Shown here in pieces: positions 49,201 to 61,200 of a DNA stretch of 64,000 bases. How positions within the stretch are numbered: the stretch's first letter is position 1; each line of letters begins with the position of its first letter. Below the pieces are notes generated by a model. That model had not been told where the DNA came from. It saw nothing but the letters and a program-made list of their open reading frames with translations, and did no database searches. Source of the DNA: Heliocidaris erythrogramma (taxonomy: Eukaryota > Echinodermata > Echinoidea > Camarodonta > Echinometridae); NCBI GenBank assembly GCA_025617745.1, contig CM046858.1, forward strand, positions 49,303,197 to 49,367,196, in the 5' to 3' direction. The position numbers and the translations under genes are program-made.

Positions 49201-52200
49201 TAATCGCATGACCAGAACTCAACTTTATCAAAGGGATATTGGAATGAAATTTGGAATGAAAATCCCACATTTATGTTTTTTGTTCATCTTTGACACATAC
49301 AGGTCTATTCATTCACTATTGGATACAGTTTGCACCCCCAAGTCGAATTCAATGTTTCATCGTTCAATTTATTGATAGAAGAAAGACATGAAGCTTCAAG
49401 CCAGTTTCTTTCAAGTTAGGGCCTCCTGACTGACCCTCAGCTGACCATCTGGTCGACCATTTCCCTGAGCCACACACTAGAGTGACAAATCTTAATAACC
49501 TGTTGCAATGCAATTTCCTTCTTAATTTCCTGCATGAATTACTCACACCATGTGAGATTTCATGTTTAACATGTAACAATTATTTGTGAGCTCAATTAGT
49601 ACATCAATCTTGTTGGGATCTGCTAATCTTAATTCTTGGCATTTAAGTATGGCTAGAGTGCCCAAGTCTGCGCAGTGCCCATGTCTGCGCACACGCATAA
49701 CTGCGCAATTCTAATAAAACCAAACACGCAACGAACATAAACTTTTCATCTTTATCATAGCGATAGGTATTCATGCAAAAAACAAGTCAAAATAATGAAA
49801 AAATGTCTTATTTCAGACATTTTATTCACAATCCTCAAAATGTTGTCTTTCACGTCAAAACTCCCAAACTGCGTGTAAAATGAATGAATGCGCAGACACG
49901 GGCACCACTGTTTTTTCAATGTTGAAATGACACGGCCACCGTTTCTTGTGAAAATGGCATTGTTCTTGCTCTAATTTTGATAAGATTTTTTGCAAACTTA
50001 CTCTTTAGATTATCAGGAATAATATAAAATAAAGCTTTAGAGGAATATTACAGAAATTCTTGTTCATTTCCAGGTCAAAACCTTTAATAATAGGTGCGCA
50101 GACATAGGGCTCCCCATCATACATGCCAATGCATTCTGTTCATGTTTGCACCCTGTACTTACAAGTAATTTCTAATTTTACTATATGCTATGTAAACTAC
50201 CCATAAACAAGCCCCCTCCCCGTCAACACCTTATTCTAACTACTGGAGAGCATAATGAGAGTGATTTATTATCATCAGGATCCACTGATTCAAGTAAATC
50301 AACAGGTTGGTCTATAGGTGCGTTTATACCTTCTTTGCAAAGGCGGAATTAGCGTTTTGAAACGCTCATCTAAAACGCAGTTCACGAGGTACTGTTTATA
50401 CTTCTGGTTTCGCAAACCTCACTGCACATGCTGGCCCGAATTCACAAAGGAGGTTTGCCTTAAACCATGGTTTAAACCCCCTCCTGGGGATTTTAAGCGT
50501 ACGTGCACACGGAATCCTATCCAATTATATATTTTCTTTGAGCGCGTGCATGGGCAATTTGCGTTTTATTTTCAGTACGCTTACCGAGGTTTAAACCATG
50601 GTTTAGGTTTAAACCTCCTTTGTGAATTCGGGCCGCTATGTTTATAAGACATCATATAAACGCGATTACAAATGATTGCACGTTTATGCTTCCCCAGACT
50701 CTGTATTTTTTTAGAAACACCGATTCAAAACGCACCTTTTAGTGAGTTTTACATCAGTGTTTTAAATCGGCGATTATACGAAAATAACTGGACGTAACCG
50801 TGTTTTGAACTAAACAGGGAACAAGAGGCTCATTCCGGCCTGAAAAATGGGAGCATAAATGCACCCAAAAAGATATTCAGGTTTTTATGGTCACTTCAGG
50901 TAGACAGATTTTTACCTTTTCCCGTGAATGTGAAACTATGCACTTGATGGTATAGATGTATTGTCCATACATGTAGCGGTAAAGAAACTAATTAATGACA
51001 ATGTTATTTACTTTAATAGCAAGTGCGCAAGTGTTAAAGAGAAGGTAGAGTTCTGGAAAATGTGAAAAATACTTTGTGAGCTTTCTCATCCATTTTAGGT
51101 GAGTTTGGAAGAACATCATAGAAGAAATGTCCCCTGAAAAGAATTGCTCCTCAAATGCCACATGTGCATGCAGTCCCATATACCCATTTCTGTGTGCAGT
51201 TCATGTGCTTTTCAGCGAGACTGGGTCAATTTCTTATACTTTCTCATTCTGTCACCCCTCGTAAGAGGGAAAATGCTGTCTTAAAGGGATACACCACCAG
51301 GCGGCCGTGGGGAAAGTCAGGATTGTGTAAGCCCCATTCACTCGTACACAAAGTTTGTGCGTTGAACGCATCCGTTGGACTACTTGGATTACATTTTGAA
51401 CTGCATAAAGTCGACCGAATCTCGCACGAGAGCTCGAGCTCCGGCAGAACTAGCCTTTTGACAAGGCCCTCGTGACTTGGCTATTTTTCTCGGCAAGTAA
51501 GCTAGTAGTGGCTGCATAACAAGACTAGCCGCCCAGCCCGGTGAATGCGCGATCGAGCGACGTGAGTCGCGAGGGCCTTTTAGAACCTGGCCTGTATTTC
51601 TTATGCTATCCTTTGTTCCTAGCGAGGATCTGCTACCTTTAATATATAGGTAGGAGCCAAACAGCGAACGTATCTTCGCATGACGTCAGCATAAATTTGG
51701 TATGCAAATTCGCCTTCATCTCGAGCTAGCTCGCTCGGCACCCGGCGCCGCGGCCCGTGCAAGCTACATCAATCATGAACGAATCACATGGAAAGCAAGC
51801 CCCGCAGATACCGTTGTGATTGGTCGATAATCCTCGGTGTAGGCGTGTTAGCATACGAATGTCAACTCGTGAATAATTCATATCGGACGATGGAAACCCA
51901 GGTTCCAAAAGGCCTCGCGGCTAAAGTCGCTCGATCGCGCGTTCACCCGGGCCGTGTTGATTATTTTTGTCGCCGGCTAGTCTCATCTCAGGCACAGCAT
52001 GACGAGGAAAATAGCCAAGTCACGAGGCCTTGTCAAAAGGCTAAGGCGGAGCGTGCATGTTGCGCGGCGAAAAGTCTGTCCGGAGTTAGAGTCCCACGGG
52101 GGAACGGCATGATCAGGTAACGATCACGGTGCCCTCTCGCGCCATAAAAACGTCCACAATCTGCGGTTGAGTATCCTCCCTTTAAATAAACAACGATGAT

Positions 52201-55200
52201 GATGATGAAATAAAAACGTTTCTTGAACCTCAAAAGAGGGAATCAATAGAATGAATCAATCATAACAACTTACCATATTCTATGCCATCATATCTGGCCA
52301 TATTAGACGCTACTTCCACTGTGTTAAGAACAGAGTAGACTGCTATTGAATACTGTGTGTGAGGGAGGGAGATTGGGCTCACTTTAGCCCCTGCATTTTC
52401 AAATACATTGGCAGCATTAGACCAGGCCACTAGAACATCTTCACTCAGGCCTGGAGCATGGTACTCCTAAAATGGAATATAAAAGAAGAAATGAAAATAG
52501 TTTCAAACATGGATTTTGTCATAGTACTGCATTTATTCAATTACAATAAAAACCCGATTTCAGCTAAAAGCTGCTTTTCAGCAACGGTCATGAAAAAAAG
52601 TTCAAACATAACAACACATGAATGAAAATGATATACCGGTACAAAGAAGTCGCAGATATTGTTAACAAAAAATTCAAAGAAATTATTTATTTTGATATGT
52701 AACAACAAGGAGTTGAAAAACAGTTAACTTTGCATAAGTCGAAACTGTTGGGACCACAAAAAAAAATAGTCTGAAAATTCGACAAAATATCGACAAAATT
52801 TGAAATATAAATAACACAACTTTTGCATAGTTTGGTAAAAAAAAATGATTTGACTTAGTAAAATTTCAAGTTAGGTGACTTTGAGTTAAGCAGAATTAAC
52901 TGTATCTACTCTTAGCTGACTGTTAAATGGTTTCGCATTATGTAACTCTTTATCTGAGTTTTTGTTGTTGATTTGACAACTTTTATCAACAGCAGAGGTG
53001 TCATGTGTTAGTACAGAGAATAAATGCACTACCCATCAAACAACAATTATAACTACAGTTTGAAGAAGTGGCTGATATAAGATTTTGGATATAAAGTGAA
53101 AGTACAATCAAGTGTATAATTTGCTGGGCAATCGCCACATGCTTGTCAGAATACATAATGTACATGTATGTACTATTTTCATGCAATACAATGCATAGTA
53201 GCTTGAATAAAATATTGTTTCAAGAGAGAAAGAGAGAGAGAGAAGGGGGGAGACAGAGACTAGGAAAAGAACGAGGCAGGTACAAAGTTTTTTAGAGAGA
53301 GAGAGAGAGAGAGAGGGGGTGAGAGGGGAGGGGTGGGGAAGAGAGAGAGAGGGAGATGGGGTGAGAGGGGGGATAGTTTGAGACAGAGTCGGAGATTAAT
53401 AGGCAGAGAGAAAAATAAGAAAAGATAGAGGAAGAGAGAGAGAGCAAGAGAGAGTGAGAGAACAAGAGAGAGTGAGAGAACGAGAGAGTGATAGAGAGAG
53501 TGACTGAGAGAGGGTGAGAGAGAGAGTGAGAGAATGAGAGAGAGTGAGAGAGTGAGAGAGAGAGAGATAGAGAGAGAGAGCGAGAGAATGAGAAAGAAAA
53601 TATAGAATTGGCAGACAAAGATAAAGACAAAAAGCAAGACAGAATACCGGTATCTGTAGAAAACTGTCAAAGAAACAAATGGCAGGGCAAGAAACTGTTT
53701 TGCAGAAAAAAAAGCCTGAGATGTCATTCTTTACTGCCAGGGTAATAACTCCCAAGCACTTTGCATTCCTCCAAACTGACATAAAAAAAAAGGAACGGAA
53801 ATGCTCACAAATTATTGTTTACCCGTTCCAAAATCAGTAAACATCCCTCAAAAGATGAAAAAATGCCCCTCCTGTGCCTGAAAAGGTGACCCTCCTTGGG
53901 CGGGAATTTGCCGTATTATTATTTAGAATTTACATTTTTTCCCAGTACATGGAGTTATATCCTTGAGCATGGCATTTTATCTACATTGCCCCTCTTCAGC
54001 ATCATTGCGGGTGGCATAGCAGACGTGCGCCTGTAAAATAGCCTCCGGGAATGCTCCCAAGTGGAGTGGAGAATGTGCACTACACTGTAGGAGTGCAGAA
54101 TTGTAAATTAATACAATGACCTGGGTAACTAGAAATGTCCATTGACGCGCAATGCGAATACATCCCCCGACACTGGCAGCGATTCGAAGGAGGGACAAAG
54201 AACCCCCTCCCCTCCCTCAAACAAAAGGATGGCTTAGAGATTGCCACCAGTGGCCCGGACTATTGTCAACACAAGGAACAGCATTACCAAAACAATGTGT
54301 GTAGATTAGTGTATAATGCATCTCTAGAAAATTCGAAAGAAATCTGTCAAGAAATGTGACCTGCAAAGCGCACACAAGATATCCACTAAAACATGACCTT
54401 TGACCCTATAAAAGACAGAACACTGGGGGCAGCATCACCAAAAACTGTAGGGGTCTAGAGTAATCTATGATGGACCCCCATACAAACAGAAATCAGTCGA
54501 CAAATGTGTCCTCCAGAATGCATGCAAGAAAGCAACCAAAATATGACATTTGACCCTATAAAAAGTGGATTACTGGGGGCAGCATCAGCAAACACTAGAG
54601 ATGTGTAGATTTTTCTAAGACACACCTCCATACAAAATTTGAAAGAAATCCGTCAAAAAATGTGGCAGTTAGAGCGCACAAAAGACATATGACCTTTGAC
54701 CCTATAAAGGATGGAACAATGAGGGCAGCATTATCAAAAAGTATAGATTTGTAGAATGTACCAAGATACATCTCCATACAAAATTTGAAAGAAATCCATC
54801 ATGAAATGTGGCCTGCAGAGTGCACTCACGCCATCCTCCGAAGTACTGTATGACCTTTGACCCTATAAAAGACGGGACACTGGTGGCAGTATCACCAAAA
54901 ACTCTAGGTTTTTCGATTACACCAAGAGACACCTTCAAGCAAAATTTGAACGAAATCCGTTGAGAAATGTGACTGCCAGAGCGCACACAAGAGTGCACAC
55001 AAGACATCTATCAAAATATGACCTTTGACCCTATAAAAGACGGAACACTGGAAGCAGCACCACCAAAATCTAGAGGGTTCTAGATTATACCAAGAGACAC
55101 CTTAATGCAAAATTTGAACAAAATCTGTTGAGAAATGTGACCGCTAGAGCGCACAAAAACTATCCACAAAAATATGGCCTTCACTGGGGGCAGCATCAAC

Positions 55201-58200
55201 AGAAATCATAGGTGTCTAGACTTTACCAAGATACACCTCCATACAAAGTTTGTGTGTACATTTTCAATGCAAAAAGACAAACACTTATCGACCCATTCGG
55301 GATATTGTCAGCACTGCGCATGCGTGGTTTGCATGACAAACGCCATCTGTTGGCGAAATTGCGTATTTGGGGTAGCGAGAATTGGATTCACTTCAATTCA
55401 GTTTATCAGCATGAGATAATACAAACCCAAAGTCCAAGGACAATTTGTTTACATTTTAGACTCTATCATACCAAATTTCTTTTTCATCAATATTTCAATT
55501 GGATTCACTTCAATTCAGTTTATTAGCATGTGATAATACCAACCCAAAGTCCAAGGACAATTTGTTTACATTTTAGACTCTATCATACCAAATTTCTTTT
55601 TCATCAATATTTCAATTGGATTCACTTCAATTCAGTTTATTAGCATGTGATAATACCAACCCATAGTCTAAGGACAATTTGTTACATTTTATAGAAAAGA
55701 AAGAAATTCCTTTGACACCCACTGTTTTGAGTGGGTTTCGGGTTAGAATCAGAAAACAACAGAAAGAAATGGAAAAGGGGAAGTTTAAGTTTTAAAAAGT
55801 GTGATGTCATAACAAACATGCGATAAACAATTTCACTTTTGAAAGGAAGAATCATCGATTGTAGAATTTAGAATTTGTAGAATTTTATTGACTCTTTGAA
55901 CCCCTTTCGGGGTATGAGAGTACAAACATAAAAGTATAAATAACAATACATGACTTTTGAATGCAATTATTTTACAAAGATAATGACATAATGATACAAT
56001 GTACAAACAAAAGTTCTATAAAAACAATGTACATGTGTAGAATATAACCAACTAATAAACGCAATGTATGCATAGATAGTGTACAGTGATGTAATATGTA
56101 AGAACAATACAGTCTATTTACAAGCTACAATGTAAACAAAACAGGCCGTTTCACTATCCTACCGCTACGAGTACGTATGGGTCCAACTCTAGTTGTACTA
56201 CCAGAAAATCCTGAGGTATTTTCTTTTTCTGTTTTTTGAGAAAATTGCAACATAATAAGGCGTGTAAATCTAGCTAAATTCTTCAACTGAGAAGTGTTCC
56301 TAGTATCAAATAGTTCTGTCATGTGCAAAGCACTCGAAAGCCTGGTCCTATATGTAAAAAACTTTTTTGGCAAATATAAACGTCTCTCCTTTTCAAAAAA
56401 AGGACAAACAAAAATATAGTGAAATTCATCACCTATATCAGTATTTAGGCAGAGAGGGCACTGCATGTCACTATGTGGTGTGTTCGCATCAAATCGTCCC
56501 TTGTTTACAGGTAGTTTATGAGATCTACACCGAAACTTACAAAGAGTAAAAGCATCAGTTTTATTTAGGGTGAGTAAATAACTTTCAAATACATGGTTGT
56601 CTTTAAATAATCTATAATTTGTGCAAATGCGATTTGACCAAACTACATCTCTCCATTCCTGAGAAAAAATATCATTCAGTCTCAATTTTAACAAAGAATT
56701 AATATTCAAACCCAATCCACTATTTTGACCTAGCCATATATTGGATAGGCCAGTTTGATTGAATGTATCTTCAATAAACTTTAACCATGAGGAATTAAAG
56801 TCTGAGTGTTCATTTCTATGAATGGCAGAAATAAATTTCAAAAAGACATATGAATATTTACTATCTTTACCCCTCAAAATTCTTGACCAAAAATTGACTA
56901 GTCGACGCTTCACCTGATTCAAAATCGATTGCAGGCACGGGTAGGTATGTTGACTGTTAGAAATCTAACAGAAGTGTTGAAGAGGTGTCGTAGTCGAGCG
57001 GTTTGATCACTTGACTGGGGAAGCTAAGGTCTTGGGTTCTTAAGGTCTCCAGCCAGGGGAGCGTTTCATCAAGCGTTTTGTCATCTGATTGGCTGAGAGC
57101 AAATATGTCAGTAAAAATCACTGACAAAATGCTTGATGAAATGCTCCCCTGGTGTTAAATGGGTACCGGTACCCGAAAGGATGAAACTGTCATTGTTGCT
57201 GGAATAACATACAGCCATGGAAAAAATTATTAGACCAAGCTTCTGTAATAAGGGTACTATATAGTATACAAACAAATATTATAAAAATGATTTGTCTTTG
57301 TAGTTCATTGAATGAATACCAAATTACAACAATTGTACCTTGTTATTTGATATTTTATTTCCTTCTTACCACAAAGATAACACTATCAGAAACCATTCTT
57401 GGGGCCTGTAACATAAAGATCTTACGATCAATTGTAACTCTTCAGTACATAGTTTGCCATAGACTTACAATTGATATCAATCGTAAGATTGATTGTATCT
57501 CTTTATGTTACAGGCCCCAAGGTCTAATAATTTTTTCCATGGCTGTATGCATGCCTGCAAAATGGTTGCCAAGCTTGAATGCTCCCAAGCGGAGTGGAGG
57601 AGAATGTGCACTATGAGTGTAGAATCACAATTGAATCCAATGACTGGGTTAATATTACACTGTAAAGCGCTTTGATCAGTTACTCGATATGAAAGGCGCT
57701 AAAGTATATTGTTATTATTATAGCAGGCCAATAAACCATCAAAATTTCGAATATTTCAGTCATCGGCAGTATTGTTATCAAAGGGCAATCCAACTTTTGC
57801 AAAGTAATTTGATTTGTGTGAACGCAGAAATATGAATGGGGAAATCAGACAAGCAATAAGATTTTTCAAAAGTTTTTAATCACTGTACATATCGGTACAG
57901 TCACTGTGATGTAGCAACGGTCAACTTTCCCATTCGCTCCAACACACAAAATGACTAAAAAGTCAATTTTTCCAAATGCATAACCCAGTAGGATTTTTAT
58001 GTTTTATTTGAAGGACCTGTAACAATATGCTTTCTACAATATCTCTTGACTACTGCCCCGAGGGAAAAGGCGCTCAAGAGAGAACTGGAATTTAATGATA
58101 TTATGGTGTACGACAAATGGGAGAGTTGACTGTGAATACTCCACAATCGATTATTAACCAAATTGCCAATTTGATATTCGCATAGATGTAGTGATCTCAT

Positions 58201-61200
58201 TTTTCAAAAAATTTTTCCTATTCTCTGACAGATTTCTTTCAGATTTTCACCATCCTATTTCTCTTATTTTTGTCCTTTCACACAGAGGTTGGATTGTCTT
58301 TTAAAAAGAAGGTCCAGACAATTTCTGAAACACTATTGATGTTCTTTGAAAAAAGAATACTATATTGTCAGTGGTTTGAAAGAGACTACTAATATCAATT
58401 TTTTTCACAGAAAAGAATGGATCAAATTTTCACTTTCATGATTACAACCCATATGATATGCCATCAGAATGCAGATGTCACATTGAATTGTAGAAAAAAA
58501 AGAAGAAGAGTAATTCTGTCATTTGGAACCACTAAATGGAGATGGAAATGTATTCCAGTTGAACTGACAATAGTGGGAGAGACAATTATAACACAGTTTG
58601 GCAAGTTTGGAATGACGAATGAATGGTGTTGGAGCAGCACCACCATCAAGCTCAAAGAGAAGTTTAAGTTCTGGGAAAGGTGAAAAATAATTTGTGAGCA
58701 TTCTCATTCCTTTACGTCAGTTTGGAAGAACATTATAGTAGAAATGTCCCCTGAAAAAAGATTGCTCTTCAGATGCCCTAATATATGAAATATGACGAGA
58801 AAAAGCTGTAGTGTTCAGGGCTAACATTCATGCCAATACGTGTGTGCAGTCCCATATACCCATTTCTGTGTGCAGTACATGTGCCTTTCAGCGAGATTGG
58901 GTCAATATACATGTACATGTACTTATCACTTTGAGGATTTCAACACCTCATACAGTACACACCAATTCTTATGTAGACATGATCAACCTTTCCAAATTAC
59001 TTTGAGACAGTTTCTTTCACAATGTAATCGCATGACCAGAACTTAACTTTATCTTTATTATTTATTTTCATTTCTACCCACAATTTTGTACGCATAATAT
59101 CTCCAAAACGGCTTATTCAAATGTACTCAATGGAGATATGGTTGTTGTCTCTGGACAAAATTTTCTTCAACGTACATGTAGTCAATGCATCGTGACGTCA
59201 TCTAGGCGCCATTTTGTAAAATTCTGACATAGATTTTCCAAAGCGATGTCTTCCTAGCACATACAGCTGTATCCTGCAAAGTACTCTAATTCAAGGGATC
59301 TACCTACAGATATCAATCTATATTTGTGACCCTCCACCACAAAACGACCAATAAGTCGGATATAAGTGGGAGTTCTAGAGTAAACAGCTGAAAAAGGTTC
59401 TTGGGGGTGAAAATATTTATTTTAAGTTTTTGGTATTTTCTGAAAGTATAGATATTAATCTACCATCTGACAACATTTCGGAGTAAAATACCATATTGAA
59501 ATATGTGTTTACACTCATTCAAAATGACCATTTTTTCATGGACATTCAAACTTTGTGAGTCAGCTTGCTGGGATCGTACTTCACATCGCTTTTCTGGTAT
59601 AACTCAAAAACTTTGCAGTGTCTGATATTCAAAATCTACAGAAGGAAAGAAATATATCCATTCTAAAGGTATGGAAAGTTTCAACCCAATCTAGTAAGTA
59701 CTTCACAGCGTAGGCTTTGGAGTTTTGACTCAACCTTTTGTGTGACAAACAATAGGGCACAGATTAGGTGCTCTTTAAATGGTCACTCTTCTAATAGAGC
59801 CCGTTTTCTCTATTGTTTCGGTCATTAGCCTGTTTGACACTCAGACATTCTCATTGCAGTTTATAAGGGTTTGCTTTATACATGACAAGTTGTATATCAT
59901 TTTAGAGCTTAGAATATAAGCTTCCAAACTGTGCTGAAATTAAAAAAAAACAAAATTTCTGACTTATTGGTCGTTTTGTGGTGGAGGGTCACATTTGATA
60001 TACATGTACAGTGTAACCAGTATATAAAGACAACTCAAGGGAGACAAAAAACTTGGTCTTTATGACAGATGGCCTTTATGTACAGGTTCCTTTAATACAC
60101 ATTTCAATGAGAAACATTCAAGGGAAACAAAAATGATGGTCTTTTTAGACAGGTGGCCTTTCTATTCCGGTGGTTGCTAAAGCAGATTTGACAGTAGCAG
60201 TCTTGACAGTGGCATAGCATGGGACAAACTAATAAGGGGGCACTGGCATCATGGCAGTGGGGACCTGGTCTTTACTAGGAGGACGAAATGTGAATTTGCA
60301 AAGCCATCGATTAGGAGGAGGATACGAGAGAGCTCCTACTATCTTGTTTTTCACATTTCCAATCTTTTTCCCCTCTCTATAATTCTCTCTTTTTCTTTTA
60401 TCACCTGGTCAGGCAGGGCTACACACTGACTGGGGTCCAGCACACATGGAACCCATTGTTAAAATGTTGAGAGGGGCCGAGTACACAGGGATGCCAAATA
60501 CTTTATCCAGTATCCCCCTTCCCCCCAAAGAAAATAAATGTTTAAAATGTTTAATAGTGCGGATTCCTGGGTAATGTGAAAGGTTTAACATGAATACTCG
60601 TAAAATATACCTACATGTATATGGAGCCCTTTCACATTAAAACTTGGCAAGTCCTATGAACAGGATTTAAAAGGTGAGTTCTGACCATGTGATTCATCGT
60701 GAAAGAAACTGTCTCCAAGCAAATGGGAAAGGGTGGTGATATATGACATAAAAATTGGTGTGTGCTGTAAGGTTTTGTAATCACCAAAATGAGAAGAAAT
60801 TGACCCAATCCTGCTGAGTGTGATATGCAATGCACACAGAAATGTGTATATGGGACTGCACACACATTTGGCCCAAATATTTCAGCTGTTTCTTGTAATA
60901 TTTTGAATGTGAAGGCACTTGAAGAGTACTTTTTTCAGGGGGACGTTTCCACTATGATAATCTTCCAAACTGAAACAAAGAGAATAAGAAAGTATGAGAA
61001 ATTATCACAATTATTTTTTAACCTTTCCCAGAATTCCACCTTTTAACATGAATACTCACTTGAGGTATACCTATATGAAGCCCTTTCACATCAATCTCAT
61101 CTGGCAAGGTAAAAGATGTGAACGGATCAGTGACTGTGGTAGAGTCCATCGGATCATGACCTGCAATTGCACCTGTTAATACAAGGAAGAACAAGAAGCA

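Larger units (their letters stand above)
36894..52273 (-). other. QRSL1 intron, 15.4 kb
   Basis: Phase-1 intron holding the Crypton fossil, two palindromes, the concentric inverted repeats, two long tandem-unit elements and the CpG-rich foldback. Parts with nothing recognised: 36900-37600, 41050-42030, 42141-42840 and 49226-50310. Confidence 0.9.
56983..57722 (+). mobile_element. tRNA-derived SINE carrying three inserted elements
   Basis: The head GTGTCGTAGTCGAGCGGTTT (A-box-like) and TTGGGTTCTTAAGGTC (weak B-box) is followed by AAATGGGTACCGGTACCCGA, GCTCCCAAGCGGAGTGGAGG and GTAAAGCGCTTTGATCAGTT, ending GGCGCTAAAGTATATTG and ATT repeats, a CR1/L2-type tail. It is broken by a 100-bp hairpin at 57053-57152 and a Tc1/mariner-like element at 57212-57545. 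SINE 3' parts without the head occur near 54045-54125 and 47095-47190. Confidence 0.65.
52467..61059 (-). other. QRSL1 intron, 8.6 kb
   Basis: Phase-0 intron with the LINE fragment, the SINE with nested insertions, the second 150-bp-unit element and two family K copies. 52500-53210 and 60210-60575 show nothing recognised. Confidence 0.9.

Noticed and set aside
53260-53782. Minus-strand Ser/Leu-rich ORFs up to 155 codons resembling membrane proteins
   Set aside because: Translation of a GA/CT microsatellite.
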